The notes: a model not told the origin generated them from the letters alone. Positions 1 through 13,992 are shown, numbered from the stretch's first letter. The stretch is 64,000 nt of DNA from Oopsacas minuta (GCA_024704765.1 JAKMXF010000033.1:124001-188000), one strand, 5' to 3'. Program-made: numbers and translations.

Positions 1-25
1 TGTACTAATTTGAGTCTATTTTTAG

Positions 26-147
26 GGACCAAAGATATTCCTGTCACTTACCAAAACTCCCAAACAGCATTGGACAACCCCAACAGAGTTCTAACCCCAT
101 TAGAATCTAACCAATTAGATATCAGCGTTAAGGAGCAGACAATATGA
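26..147 (+). CDS. 3' terminal exon of an unidentified gene
   Basis: After a T-rich tract ending in TTTAG at 25, an open frame (phase 2, first codon ACC at 28-30) runs 39 codons to TGA at 145-147. The peptide is polar (begins TKDIPVTY, ends VKEQTI). The gene body lies to the left of the window, so product and family cannot be assigned. It could also be chance open sequence; only the acceptor-like start and the open frame support it. Confidence 0.35.
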
Positions 148-270
148 TTAGTATAAATAGGAGTGTTTTAATTTAATAATTTTTGTTTACTTTTCTTTAT
201 TGATTTATTATTGTTTGTGTTTCTGTCAAATTGTTTATATTTATTATTATGATTGCTAAACAAACAAATA

Positions 271-994
271 CTAATTCCACCATGTCAATAGTCCTAATCC
301 CGGGTCGGTAATTTGGGCGTATAACTTGTAAGGAAGTTCTGTTTCCTTGTTATCGTCTTGTCCCTTTTTATCAACTGCTATATCAACAAACTTCTCCTTT
401 GTTATACTAAATCTTATCGGCTCGCCTTTATCGATATACAAGTCGTGAGTATTATCTTCTACTTTATACTTCCAAACCCAAACCTGTTCATTCTCTTGCC
501 ATACTGAGTCTTGTGGCAGACAATCTTGAGTAATTAGAATGTCATGGAAGAAATCTATAAACAAATAAACAAGTAAACAAACTTGTTTAGTTGCAAAGAA
601 ATTTAGAATCGATTGCCCAGTTCCTTGCCCAACAATTGTTAAGAGATAGGAGGACAGTTATGTGGCCACTATATACATGTCCTCACTTACCTACATGTAC
701 GTGTACTCCCTCATGTGTAGATTTGAACACGTGACCATTCAACACCTCCCCAATGAAGGGTCTAAACACAATAACTCTAAACTCAAGCGTAATGATGACG
801 TCAGGTTGTCCAGGGAGTACAACAGGCTCTGTCATATCTAATATATCGAATAGTGCTATAACTAGTCCTATGTTATAGATGACTTTATTTCCATATTTGA
901 TTGCGAGCTGGTCACGTAGATGCTTTGTCAGTTCCCAACCCAGTCTGTGTGGTGGTATCATGATGACGTCACGCATGTGTACCAGCTGGAACAT
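271..994 (-). CDS. POLR3H: DNA-directed RNA polymerase III subunit RPC8 (RPB7-like)
   Basis: This is the stalk subunit of RNA polymerase III, the partner of RPC9, which makes tRNA, 5S and U6 RNA in the nucleus. There are two exons on the minus strand, 994-691 and 554-271, joined in frame to give about 195 residues (human RPC8 has about 204). The start MFQLVHMRDVIMIPP matches the RPB7-type N-terminal domain start. The SHS2/RPB7_N part is in exon 1. The OB-fold C-terminal part in exon 2 carries EQVWVWKYKVED, HDLYIDKGEPIRF and the family-typical end GLGLLTWW. The donor GTAAGTG and acceptor TTTATAG are good, and the phase is kept. The start codon is chosen by family alignment, because an upstream in-frame M would add 22 atypical residues. 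Confidence 0.93.
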
Positions 995-1060
995 AGCTAT
1001 CATATGAAATATACTATTGTTAGTTCTGTAAATAATTAGATAATTTTGTACCTCAAACAT

Positions 1061-1818
1061 TAACAGATTTATAATTACAATATAAGAGTATAATAAGACC
1101 AGTTCTTATGTTGCTAGGGTGAGTGATTCAGGAATGTCTGTAGCTCTATTATATGCCCTTGCTCTTGACTGTCTTCAAATCCTCCCAATTAGTTGTGATC
1201 GGCTTGCGGAGGTCGAGATCAGCTGATTGTCTGGAAGAAGTTAGTTAGGGGTGAGAGGGTCTGTCGGTATTAGCGTTCCATTCGTTAAAAATTTGTCTGG
1301 TAAATAATCCGTCATGGTTTCATGGCTTCTTCTTGGTTCTTTGTTGTTGTCCTTCCTTTCTTGTTCTCTTCGTTTCTTTCTTCAGCTGGTGATCTGGTGT
1401 TCTTCAACTCACAGCCCCAGACACTAGGCTGCAGAGGGACTATCACTAAGATATTCATATATTTTTCTTGCTATTATTTGCGATATAAATTGTTGTAGTT
1501 TAATATAACAAACAAACAATCAAACATTTGTCACTATTTCTTATATAATGGAATATAACTCAATTATAATTTTGAGGGCTATATATGATCAATAGTTATT
1601 CATATTTTCTTGTATGTTCGGATAATGCAAAAATAATTATTGCAGTAATCTAATAGAATTTCCATCACTAATATTTGAGGTATATACATATAGCTCTGTA
1701 ATGCGTAATGCGTCTTCTTTGAAAGACGTACGTACAACAACTTAGCTATTTTTTGTCTAAACTCCTAACCTTCCTCCTTTCATTATTTCGAGTATAAAAC
1801 TGTAGTTAGCTGTTTGCA
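1061..1818. other. Intergenic region between divergent POLR3H and the coiled-coil gene
   Basis: About 750 bases with only short open frames and no recognisable RNA gene or repeat family. It separates two divergently transcribed genes, so it should carry both promoters. I see no convincing TATA or CCAAT arrangement. Confidence 0.4.
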
Positions 1819-2741
1819 ATGAGTTCTGATGCCATCGAGCTAGCAAGATTGAAAATGGAGAATGCCAAATTGACTAATCAGCTGCAAATAAGTAAAGAAG
1901 AGAAGGAAATAGATGCTGATATGATTAGATCTCTCAACAGAGAAGTAAACAAACTTAAGCTAATGTAAACAGTATTTATTTATTGTAATAATGTCGAATA
2001 TGTTGATATTTGTTGTTGTTGTTGTTGTTGTTGTTTAGGATTGAAGATGATCAGAGCAAAGAACTAGCATTACTCAGATTAGAGAGGGAAAATAAACAGC
2101 TGAAGAATGACCTGATTGAGACTAATGCGAAGGCAAGAAGTGAAAAATATAAAAGAGGGAAAATTGAGTCTAGTTTATCTGGTAAGTAATTGCCTAATAA
2201 ATAAACAGACAGACAGACAAACAAACAAACAAACAAACAAACAAACAAACAAACAAACAAACAAACACCTAATTAATTTCCTACATTTAGAAGTAGAGGA
2301 TGACATTCTCTGGCTAAGAGAGAAAGAGTCAAAACAAAGAAAAGAGAAACAAAAACTAAAATGCGAACTTGACGAGACTAAATATAATCTCAGACGCGTA
2401 ACAAAGTCTCAGGAGAACTTACAGTCCCTGCTGAGTGAGGACAAGAGGGAGTACTCAAGAGCTGAGAAGGAGTTCAAGAAGTTGGAGGACTCTATTTTGT
2501 CTAAGCGGCAGAAACGAAGGAGACGCTTATACGGTGAGTTAAAATTCCTTGTCCATAGGTGCTGAACCTTAGATCGTTCAAGTTGTTAGGAAGTTCGACG
2601 CTCCTGTCTCTGCGATTAAACATAAATTAACACTTCAATATCTTAGGCAATCTCCTCTCGTCTGATTCAGATTCAGATTCCTATCCCAGCTATAACTACC
2701 GTCTGTCTGCACCTAAACATTACCGTCATTATCTTTACTGA
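1819..2741 (+). CDS. Small basic coiled-coil protein, unidentified
   Basis: Four exons (1819-1964, 2039-2181, 2291-2533, 2647-2741) join in frame to about 208 residues ending at TGA 2739-2741. Nearly the whole length is charged heptad-like coiled coil rich in Lys, Glu and Leu (for example ELARLKMENAKLTNQ, EDDILWLREKES, AEKEFKKLED). It is followed by a basic patch SKRQKRRRRLYG and a Ser/Asp/Tyr-rich tail (SSDSDSDSYP). No catalytic domain is visible. All introns are GT-AG and short. Intron 2 carries an ACAG/AAAC microsatellite. It lies 185 bases upstream of the kinesin light chain gene on the same strand. I do not recognise the family; a centrosomal or cytoskeletal coiled-coil protein is only a guess. 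Confidence 0.7.
2203..2267. repeat. (ACAG)n/(AAAC)n microsatellite in an intron
   Basis: A run of ACAG units passes into about twelve AAAC units inside intron 2 of the coiled-coil gene. It is the same AAAC motif that builds the large array at 5984-6222. Confidence 0.95.
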
Positions 2742-2926
2742 ATTATAAATAGGATAATTATCACTGTTTGATTACAACGCTTTTATCTCTTATTTGTGTT
2801 TTCGAAATTATGAGCTATGCAATTCTCTATTTCAATACAAAAACGTGAACAGGTTACAAACAAACAAACAGTCAATAATAGCTACAGATTAGTAATCTCA
2901 AAATATACATTTTTCCTCTGACTAGC

Positions 2927-4728
2927 ATGAGTGATCTATTCCATGGGTTTGCAGAACAAACACAGAGTGCCCTCTCTTCTCTAACAACTCTCCTACAGGA
3001 ACATGAACACGCTATGCGGGACTTAGACCGTGAATTATTAGAGCAAGGTTCGAGTAACAACCCTGATTCTATATATAGAATGAAGGTGTGTGCTGAGAAG
3101 AGAGCTCAATTAGAACAGAATAAAGAGAATATTCAAGATAATATATCACAGAATGAAATAATGTTATTAGCTTTAGCTCGTATCTCACAGCTAGAGACCA
3201 ATTGTTTTTCTCTTCAGGAACAACATAAATTCATGGTTTCAGAGGCTGAGAAAGTAAACAAATAAATAAATAAACAAACAAACAAACAAACAAATGAACA
3301 AACACAATTTTATTATTATTTATCCTAACAGTTGAAGGAACAATTAGACGATACAAGAATGCAGTTAGAACAGAGTCAAGAGAGAGTAGTAATCCTTGAA
3401 GCAGAGCACGAAGAGGTCAAATTCCTAGCAGCATTAAGTTCCAGAGCTGAGGCAGCACTCACTGGATCTCTGGAGACATCTGGTGCCACCCAGGTGTCAA
3501 GTGGCACATGTAGTAAGAAGGACGGCGAGGATAAGAGTGCTCATATGCATATGGATGATTCTACAGAGAGTAGCGTGACTGAGAGTGGTTCTATCTCAGA
3601 ATTAAGTATGTTATAGAAACTACGTGTAAGATAGTCAAATCGGCTACCACATCCCTAGTCCAAATATACAAATTCTTGTTACTATATAATTAATTCAGGT
3701 CCCATAACAGACATGTCAGCTGATACTAGAAAGCAGATCGCAATCATTAGTGATTACAATAAGAAAGGCAGCTACGATATAGCAGTAAACTTCTCAAAGA
3801 AAACATTACAAGATTTACAAGCAAACACTCCTCAGTCTAAGTCTGATAGAGCAGTAGTTCTAAACACATTAGCGCTGCTATACAGAGATATCGGCGATCC
3901 AATCCAGAGCATACCCTTGTTAGAAGAAGCACTTAGAATACGGGAAGAGTTACACGGGAATAATCATATAAGGGTTGCCTCTATCGCTAACAATTTGGCT
4001 ATTTTCTATTCTAAAACTCGTCAGTATGAGCTAGCTGAAAACAGCTGTAAGAAAGCTCTTACTGTCAAGGAATTAGCGTTAGGTTCTGATTCAGTAGAGG
4101 TAGCTCGACAGGTAATTTAATTAACGCTTATAGTTCTGATCGTACTAATTAATTCCTGTGTTTGTAGGTGAGTAATTTAGCTTTGATCTGTCAGAGCAGA
4201 CATAAACTGGAAGAGGCAGAATTCAACTTTGTGCGTGCATTGAATATTTACCAAACAGAACTGGGAACAAAAGACAAATCAGTTCTCAAGACAATGACTG
4301 AGTTAGGACAGTTTTATCTACAACAGAAGAAGTATGAAGAAGCTGAGAAATTCCTGAAACAAGTGGTTGCTAGTGGCGAGGAAGTGAAGGAACAAGGAGG
4401 AGACGCCTTATGGACAGGAGTACAACCAATAATTTTACAATGTGTAAAGAGCTTAAAAGATCTTTATAGTGCTACGAGAAATACCGAACTAATCAAACAG
4501 ACAGAATTAAGATTTCAAAAATTAAGTAGAGATCTCAAAAATAAACATTCTAGAATTCCTTCCCGAAATAGAACGCCACCTCCTAGCATGCTCCCCAAGC
4601 TCTCTAGCCAGGCCCCTGCTAGATGTAGTCCTACTCCTACTACTCCTACCCTTTCTGTCACAGGCATACCACGATCTGAGTCAAGAGGATCTTCTATGAG
4701 TAGACCCTCCAGAGACAAACAATTATGA
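2927..4728 (+). CDS. KLC: Kinesin light chain homologue
   Basis: Light chain of kinesin-1, which links the motor to cargo in the cytoplasm. Five exons (2927-3253, 3332-3605, 3699-4111, 4168-4728, the first two covering the coiled coil) give about 524 residues. Residues 1-150 are the heavy-chain-binding coiled coil, with the family-like stretch NEIMLLALARISQLE. Residues about 220-400 are TPRs in the typical KLC spacing: SDRAVVLNTLALLYRD, SIANNLAIFYSKTRQYE, VSNLALICQSRHKLEEAEF and ALNIYQTELG. The C-terminal tail is Ser/Pro/Arg rich. The start ATG lies one base after an AG. The protein is divergent from bilaterian KLCs and appears to have fewer TPRs (four clear ones against about six), so an orthology call is less sure than the family call. 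An AATAAA polyadenylation signal follows near 4789. (Four genomic exon blocks are listed; the last holds the TPR end and tail.). Confidence 0.88.
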
Positions 4729-4985
4729 AAATGGATAGTTAATATTTGAATTAATCTGTATATATGATGTCTGTAATATTATCTCAATAAATGTTCACAG
4801 AGGATTGACACCAATTCTACATCCATACTGCTCTACTTGAATAGATGTATGAAGCAATAAATAGATTCACTAATATCATGCTATGCTATGCTTCTTAACC
4901 ACTAACCATATGAAGCCACTATTATAACACTTAAAGCTGTATCTGTATAAATATTGTGGTCTGAATTTCAATAACTTAGCTGATA

Positions 4986-5720
4986 ATGGCAACAAGTAGA
5001 ACTCAGTTTACTACGGAACAAGACGATCCTCTCGTCTTCCTGAATCTAGGATTCCCCCTTACAGTAGAAATAGAAGACAAGGAATGGCCTACGATAGAGC
5101 ATTACTATTTAGCTATGAAATTCCCTGAAGAGGAGCAACAGGATAAAATCAGGACCGCTAGGCTGGAGGACGCGAGACTTATGGCATTCCATGCTTCCCC
5201 TGGGGCCTTGAGCGAGGTAGAAATAGATGAAGTACTCCTTAGAGCTCTGAGAGCTAAATTCAGTCAATACCCTAATCTAGCTAAAAGCCTTGGTTCTATT
5301 AGAGATCATGTAATTGTGTTAAAAGATAAAGATCCTTACCTTGGCAACGGGAATGGCACTGGGAAATGTGGGCAGAATAAACTAGGAATTCTATTGGCAT
5401 TCATGCGTAAAGAAATCAACGATAATGCTTCGAAATATTTGGAGGAAGTATCCGATTCATCTTCTGAGAGTGATACGGAGCCTTGCCTTCCCCAATCTGG
5501 ACCACTTAACTCTGTAACATTCCAATCGCCACCTACGTTACTACGACAAGATCACCCGTCAGAGGGATATATGGGGAGCAGGGAAGAGAACCAATTTATC
5601 GGGTTCAATCATCAGCTCCCTCCTCTTCCTGAGTACTACAAAACACACACAACAACGGATGTTCTCTCAGGAATGCCTCCCTTCTCTCATGCTAGGATTA
5701 AGCATACCAGTATTCTATAG
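4986..5720 (+). CDS. NADAR-domain protein (YbiA/DUF1768 family)
   Basis: Single-exon gene of 244 residues. Residues about 10-150 form a NADAR domain. WPTIEHYYLAMKF is the family motif yPTaEHaYQAaKF, and DPYLGNGNGTGKCGQNKLG followed by MRKEI is the closing motif (D.wG.G..G.GqN.LG...M.vR). NADAR proteins are N-glycosidases or ADP-ribose-linked hydrolases; characterised members act on riboflavin-pathway intermediates (bacterial YbiA) or remove ADP-ribose from guanine in DNA. The animal role is not established. Residues 150-244 are a Ser/Pro-rich tail without a domain. It lies 257 bases after the KLC stop on the same strand. The absence of introns contrasts with its neighbours, but base composition does not stand out. 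Confidence 0.85.
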   Translation: MATSRTQFTTEQDDPLVFLNLGFPLTVEIEDKEWPTIEHYYLAMKFPEEEQQDKIRTARLEDARLMAFHASPGALSEVEIDEVLLRALRAKFSQYPNLAKSLGSIRDHVIVLKDKDPYLGNGNGTGKCGQNKLGILLAFMRKEINDNASKYLEEVSDSSSESDTEPCLPQSGPLNSVTFQSPPTLLRQDHPSEGYMGSREENQFIGFNHQLPPLPEYYKTHTTTDVLSGMPPFSHARIKHTSIL

Positions 5721-5983
5721 AAACTATATTTGATAATTCTTCTGTATATTTGGCTGAAAGATTGAGTTATTTAATGAAGTAAATTTGATACAATATGGGA
5801 CCGTAGGAGAGGTTCAATTCACGGGACAGGACCCCGAGGTACATTAGACAAAGCATAAATTGGAACTAATTTCATTATACGCACAATTAAACGGGAACTA
5901 TAAGGGTGATAATCTATAATACACAAACAGTTAATTGTTAAATAATATCAAATTAATATTTTTCTCAATTTTTATTCCTAGAA

Positions 5984-6222
5984 ATAAACAAACAAACAAA
6001 TAAACAAACAAACAAATAAACAAATAAACAAATAAACAAACAAACGAATAAACAAACAAACAAACAAACAAATAAACAAACAAACAAACAAACAAACGAA
6101 TAAACAAACAAACAAACAAACAAATAAACAAACAAACAAACAAACAAATAAACAAACAAATAAACAAATAAACAAACAAATAAACAAACAAATAAACAAA
6201 TAAACAAATAAACAAACAAATA
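5984..6222. repeat. Large AAAC/AAAT tetranucleotide array
   Basis: About 240 bases made almost entirely of AAAC and AAAT units, with three AACG variants (two AACGAATAAAC-type blocks repeat about 50 bases apart, hinting at a higher-order unit). Long open frames on the minus strand here (Phe/Leu/Val/Cys repeats) are products of the repeat and not genes. It lies in the intergenic region between the NADAR gene and the 3' end of MPC1, close to the MPC1 stop codon at 6250. Confidence 0.97.
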
Positions 6223-6249
6223 ATTATCCGAATAACCTCACTTCACAAC

Positions 6250-6908
6250 TTACAGTCTATATCTAATCAGCCTCCATCCTTGTATCAGTTGTGCTCCTTC
6301 ATTAGTAAAATGACATGAGAACAGTAGCCAATTCCTCGGCTGTACTTTAATAGCAAATCTCATGAACAGCATTGAATACACAGCTAGAGCTAAGTAACAC
6401 TTTGAAATTGACAATATATGTATTTACTTCAAATTCGTCTCCCTCCCTGAGGGGTGTAGCCAAATTTCCTCAGCTACTGATCGAGGAAATGGGAATTTTC
6501 AAGGTGTTAATAACCCCTCTCATTACAATATAAACTTACCTGCAGTCATTTTTCCAGATATCATTGTAGGATCTCTCTTCATATCCGCTATTGCTGCTAA
6601 CGGTAGTCCCCAATTAGCCACTGAGAATAGCAAAAGTAATCACAATTATTGTTATTTGTATAAGAACATACTTACCTGGTCCCCAAAAATGCTAAAAGAT
6701 AAACAATAATAAATCAATTAGTGTGTACGTAAATATACAAATAAACAAATCAACAACTGACCGTGCTGTCGAATCACAAACATAGAAGAAATAAACAAAC
6801 ATAAAGTACCAAAACAAATCAGAAAGTAACACCTCACCTCAGAAAATATTGTGCCCATTCTCTCGCCTTTGGATTCTTCACAAATCTATGAATAATTGCT
6901 GTTGTCAT
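6250..6908 (-). CDS. MPC1: Mitochondrial pyruvate carrier 1
   Basis: Subunit of the inner-membrane heterodimer that imports pyruvate into mitochondria. Five minus-strand exons: 6908-6838, 6765-6762, 6691-6676, 6620-6540 and 6389-6250, giving 103 residues (human 109). The sequence reads through the family landmarks [18 protein letters not shown], then [31 protein letters not shown] and [12 protein letters not shown]. The junction giving Ser-Thr needs a 4-base exon CACG flanked by AG and GT at 6762-6765; without it the frame is lost and the conserved ST is missing. Exon 3 is also only 16 bases. All introns are about 57-150 bases. The start [18 protein letters not shown] resembles the amphipathic N-terminus of MPC1. 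It is divergent from the Src-like gene. Confidence 0.93.
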
Positions 6909-7286
6909 GGTAATAATTCGTGTCGTTTGGAATTATAATTATCTATAGCGTAAGAATAATTGTTATGGTTGCGTTTATACAAAACATTCAATTCTAATGG
7001 ATTATCCCGTGGGTACATGTAGCTACCAATTGGCTCACGTCACGCAGTGAACGCTTCGATATTTAGCTTCTCCTAGGTGTTGAAAACTCTCCGATGCCTA
7101 CCTCAGTTTTTGGGGAGCTTGTGACACTAATTATAGCAGGATTGTGTTATCTGCTGAATATCAAAATGCCCGCCTACATCGAGTCTATAATTGTACAAAT
7201 ATTTTCCCAAACCGTTGCATAATGAAGTAACCATCACTGTCCCTTGAAATGTCTTTAATTTTTGTATGCTAGTAACTCTTCATGAG
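6909..7286. promoter_or_regulatory. Divergent intergenic region, MPC1 / Src-like gene
   Basis: The 378 bases between the two start codons must hold the 5' ends of both genes. There is no open frame and no repeat family. I see no motif that I can name with confidence. Confidence 0.4.
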
Positions 7287-9421
7287 ATGGGTTGTACTTC
7301 CTCCAGTAGTTCAGCTCAAATACCTTCCAAACACCCCATAGAAGACACCCATCAGAGACAAAATCACCCTTCCACAAGGACTATAATACATGCTGGAGAG
7401 AATGTTGTTAAAATGTCCTTACCTGTACAGGAGGCAGTTATGGTAGTCATGTATCCATACTCTGTCCCATCGATTAATTTGAAGAAGGATGATCTAGTTA
7501 GACTAGGGGAGAAGGGAAGAGGAGATTGTTATTGGTGTGAAATACAGACCAATACAGGAGATAGTATACATGTCCCTGAACAAATACTGGCTAGTAGAGG
7601 ATCTCTTCCTGCTTGCGAGTAAGTTAATAAGTGCCCGATTTGATCCCCAAGGGGTCAATTTGTATACTCAAAAATATGTGAAAACATTATCATGTTTTGT
7701 AGATGGTATTACGAGTGTATCTCTAAACGAGAAGCTGAAAAGAAACTGATACAACCGAGAATCGAACCAGGGACCTTCCTTGTCCACAAGAAGCCTTACA
7801 ATGAAGATTACATATGTACAACTATGACTGAAGGAGGTACTAAGCAATATGTAATACGTAGCGACGAGAAAGGAGGATATTTCATTACTAGAAGGAGAGT
7901 ATTTGAATCAGTTCAGGAGTTGATAGATGTGTTTACGCTAGAAAAGGGAGAGGATATTCCATTTAGATTACAGAAACCCCTACAGCGTGTTCCTCCTATC
8001 CTGTACTCCTGTTATCAAGGGATTAATTATCCTCTTGAAATACAAACTGATAAGATTGAGATTGGGAATTGTATCGGAGAGAGTAATGTATGGGAAGGTA
8101 GATTCAATGGAAATATTGTAAGTTGTTTGTTTACTAGTTGTTATAGCATTTGTTTATTGATGTTTCACAGGTAATAGTTAGGAAGTTGAACTCAACTAAT
8201 TTTACTCAAGAAGAATTTACCAAATCCATGGTCCAATTTAGAAACACCTATCATAAGAATCTCCAGCTGTTAATTGGATTCTGCTGCCCTAAAAATGAAT
8301 TCCTGATGGTTACTGAGAACTTTCCTAGAGGTAATCTCAGAGATTATCTAAAGGAGCAGAGTGAAGTACTCATTGAGCCTGAACTCATAACTTATTGTAC
8401 TCAGGTAGATTTTATCACTGTGTTTGGTCTTGCTTCTAGATTACAAACTTGTTAACTACAGTGGAGTCTCCCAAACAGACACTCAAGAAGCGGACAACTG
8501 CCTATAATGAACAAAAGCGATGCGTCCAACGTGTCTATTATTCGGAGACTCTACTGTAAATCCAGGAAAATATTCATTGCAGTTTTTTGGTAAAAATAGT
8601 CAAAATTCATAAAATTTGAATGCAGGGGAAAGCAGTTAGAAGTGTTTATGAGTAATGTGATAATACAATATTGAATGTATTTCTATAGATAGCAAGTGGA
8701 ATGAATAATCTTGAGTTAGCTGGTATAACACACGGATTATTGTCTGCTTGTAATATTATGATTAGTAACGATGATATACTCAAAATATGTGACATAGGAG
8801 TATCTGAATTTGTTCATTCTAAAGATTATTATGTGAGGTGGACAGCTCCCGAGGTGTTACGAGATAGTTATAAGTGAGTTTATTAAGATATTATGAGGTG
8901 TTTTGATATTTTAACACCCTCCTATTCACTTTTCACTACAATTATATTCGATAGCGTCAGTCCTAAATCAGATGTTTGGAGTTTTGGTATCTTATTAACA
9001 GAGATTGTGACTCTTGGAGAGGAGCCTTACTCAACCTTAACAAATCCAGAAGTTAGTTATCTGTTTTATGCTCTCGTTATATCGAAGCTCAAGGAACCGC
9101 GATAATTACTTCGATATACCCGATGGAGTATATGTAACTGTTTTGGATCATATTTGTACAATTTCAAACTTTGATATATCGGTGTTAGATATAACGAGAG
9201 TTCACTTTCTATAGGTGAAGACACAGGTGTTAGATGGCTACCGTATGCCACGTCCTACTGATTGTCATGCTTACCTCTACGATATGATGAATGAATGCTG
9301 GAACAATAATCCTAGACGGAGACCTACTTTTGATAGTTTATCTTACCGGTTAGATGATTTTTATATCGCAGCTGAACACGAGACCAACCCTAGGCAAAGT
9401 TTGTATAGATATTTTAAATAA
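7287..9421 (+). CDS. Src-type tyrosine pseudokinase (SH3-SH2-kinase) with degenerate SH2
   Basis: Six exons (7287-7618, 7703-8117, 8171-8404, 8689-8873, 8955-9051, 9215-9421) give 489 residues. MGC at the start is a myristoylation/palmitoylation signal as in Src kinases and fixes the ATG. The SH3-like part (about 50-108) is weak. The SH2 (about 111-205) starts [12 protein letters not shown], but its FLVR motif reads GTFLVHKK, so the phosphotyrosine-binding Arg is His. In the kinase domain (about 230-480) VAIK reads [12 protein letters not shown] reads THGLLSACN and DFG reads DIG, while the C-lobe ([29 protein letters not shown]) is intact. It is predicted to lack catalysis and normal SH2 binding, yet the frame is open and splice sites are good, so it looks like a maintained scaffold and not a dead gene. 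It sits head-to-tail with the active Src copy; intron positions correspond, so it arose by tandem duplication. Confidence 0.87.
8459..8556. mobile_element. 98-bp TIR element (MITE) with TA duplication
   Basis: Ends are CAGTGGAGTCTCC and GGAGACTCTACTG, inverted with 12 of 13 positions matching, flanked by TA on both sides (8457-8458 and 8557-8558). It lies in intron 3 of the Src-like pseudokinase gene. TA duplication fits a Tc1/mariner-type non-autonomous element. Confidence 0.8.
9074..9205. mobile_element. Copy of the GTTATATCGAAG TIR element in an intron
   Basis: Ends CTCTCGTTATATCGAAG and TTAGATATAACGAGAG are inverted. The core (CTCAAGGAACCGCGATAATTA, then GGATCATATTTGTACAATTT) is shared with copies at 15586, 21007, 25697, 36867 and 54117. 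It lies in intron 5 of the pseudokinase gene. Confidence 0.8.
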
Positions 9422-10196
9422 TTAACGAGTATTTGGCGTTTTTATCATTTGACGTGTATATTTTGATTTTTTTGTAATTTATTCTAAGAAAGTTTGTAGT
9501 TTTGATACATTTTTGTGTGTAAGCATTGACAACAACAATGGGCAATTGGAATTCAACATTTTCTAGACTCCTACTCCTGTGCTTTTGAGACAAAAATAAT
9601 TCACGCCAATTACAAGCATTCCTATACTACACACGTGTCTTATAGCTCTATGAATATTGTATCATGATTGAACCTATATGATAACACACCAAGTATGTAT
9701 GAGATGGCTCGGCTCATATTTCTTCTGGGTTGGTGGATTAGATATCAGTAGGCTTAATACCGTCTGACACACTTATAACTAGCTTAAATGTATTATTCCA
9801 TTGAGTAAAATACTCATCCATGGATGGCAAATATTTCGGGTTTTGTTGGGGACTTGAATTCTGTAACTAATATTTGGTTGTAGAATTCGAACCTCCTTAA
9901 TGGTGCAAGTAAAAGTAGGCATTTGCTGATAGGTTTCACTACCCTCGGTTGGTATTCGTATTACTTGTCAAGGGTAGGTCTTAAAGACAGTAATACCCAT
10001 TGAAATACCGGAGGCTCTATTGTTGTGTTTTGCTGTATAACCAGAAATTAATCGTCCCTGAAAAATTGGCAATATCCCCGCTACATCCAGTTCTGTAATA
10101 ATTATAATATTTGTAATAATACTGATTTAATAATCAAATAATTACTGCTATAAAAGACAGGAATTATACTCAAAATTATATATTCACATATCAAAA
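9422..10196. other. Intergenic region between the two Src-type genes
   Basis: About 775 bases with only short open frames. It should hold the 3' end of the pseudokinase gene and the promoter of the active copy. No repeat family or RNA gene recognised. Confidence 0.4.
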
Positions 10197-13215
<3,019 letters not shown>

Positions 13216-13992
13216 GATCTTTTTTTATTAGATTCTACTTTATTTTGAATTTATTTATGGTATTTTAATTACTGTAATAATACAAACAAGAGGATCTATG
13301 TAGATAGGTGTGTATTTTTGTTTATTGTTTGACTCTATTAGATATTCCATACCAAGTCTCGATGTGCAGATCTGTAATTTTTATTCGGTATTGCTTAATT
13401 ATTAAACTATTCTAATAATTGTAATTATACAGGAATTGCTATACGGACACTTCGCTAGATTGTTAGTGAGGCTATTCTAAAGATGTTACGTCACTCATGG
13501 CATGATTTCCGTAGTTGTGTTTACTACACATGAAAGCATACTCTCACCAAGCGTGCTTTGGTTGCTTGCCCTGCGTTCTTACGCAAAGGATTGTTTAGAC
13601 ACCAACTGACCAATATGATGAGTGACATGAGGTCTTTAGAAAAGCCTCACTAACAACGTAGCGAGGTGTCCGTATAGACGTGGTTCCAATAGCTACCATT
13701 GCTTATGGTTATAAGAAGCAGGACGGGATTCATGAACCCCTTGGAGGTATACATCAAGAATATTTCGAGTGTCAACTTAAGCAGCACCTCGTTAATGCGA
13801 ATTTGTGGATAAGACTGCTATACTTCAGTTCCATAGACATACGTTTTGCTAGCGTAATGAGTATATTGCAACTATCATATAGTAGATATCAGTGTACGTA
13901 AACTGAGCTGAATAGATGAAGTATATCTCATAATTACGAGGTGTTACATGTTAACTATATAATGTATAAATTACAAATATATTCAATTAAAA
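13216..13992. other. Intergenic region downstream of Src
   Basis: Contains the 239-bp TIR element at 13439-13677 and otherwise only short open frames. A short frame at 13680-13901 overlaps the element flank and has no recognisable domain. Confidence 0.4.
13439..13677. mobile_element. 239-bp element with long terminal inverted repeats
   Basis: The first ~36 bases (CTATACGGACACTTCGCTAG, then TTGTTAGTGAGGCT) are repeated inverted at the other end (AGCCTCACTAACAACGTAGC, then GAGGTGTCCGTATAG) with only a few mismatches. It has no coding capacity. This fits a non-autonomous DNA transposon. The target duplication is not clear; a TA duplication would be hidden because the ends themselves read TATA. 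Confidence 0.8.

Noticed and set aside
5931-6219. Long minus-strand frames rich in Phe, Leu, Val and Cys
   Set aside because: They are the three-frame translation of the AAAC/AAAT array.
6664-6680. ATACTTACCTGG, the 5' end of U1 snRNA
   Set aside because: It is the reverse complement of the MPC1 exon 3 donor; no U1-like structure follows.
9880-9910. GGTTCGAATTC on the minus strand, like a tRNA T-loop
   Set aside because: The flanks do not pair and no acceptor or anticodon stem can be drawn.
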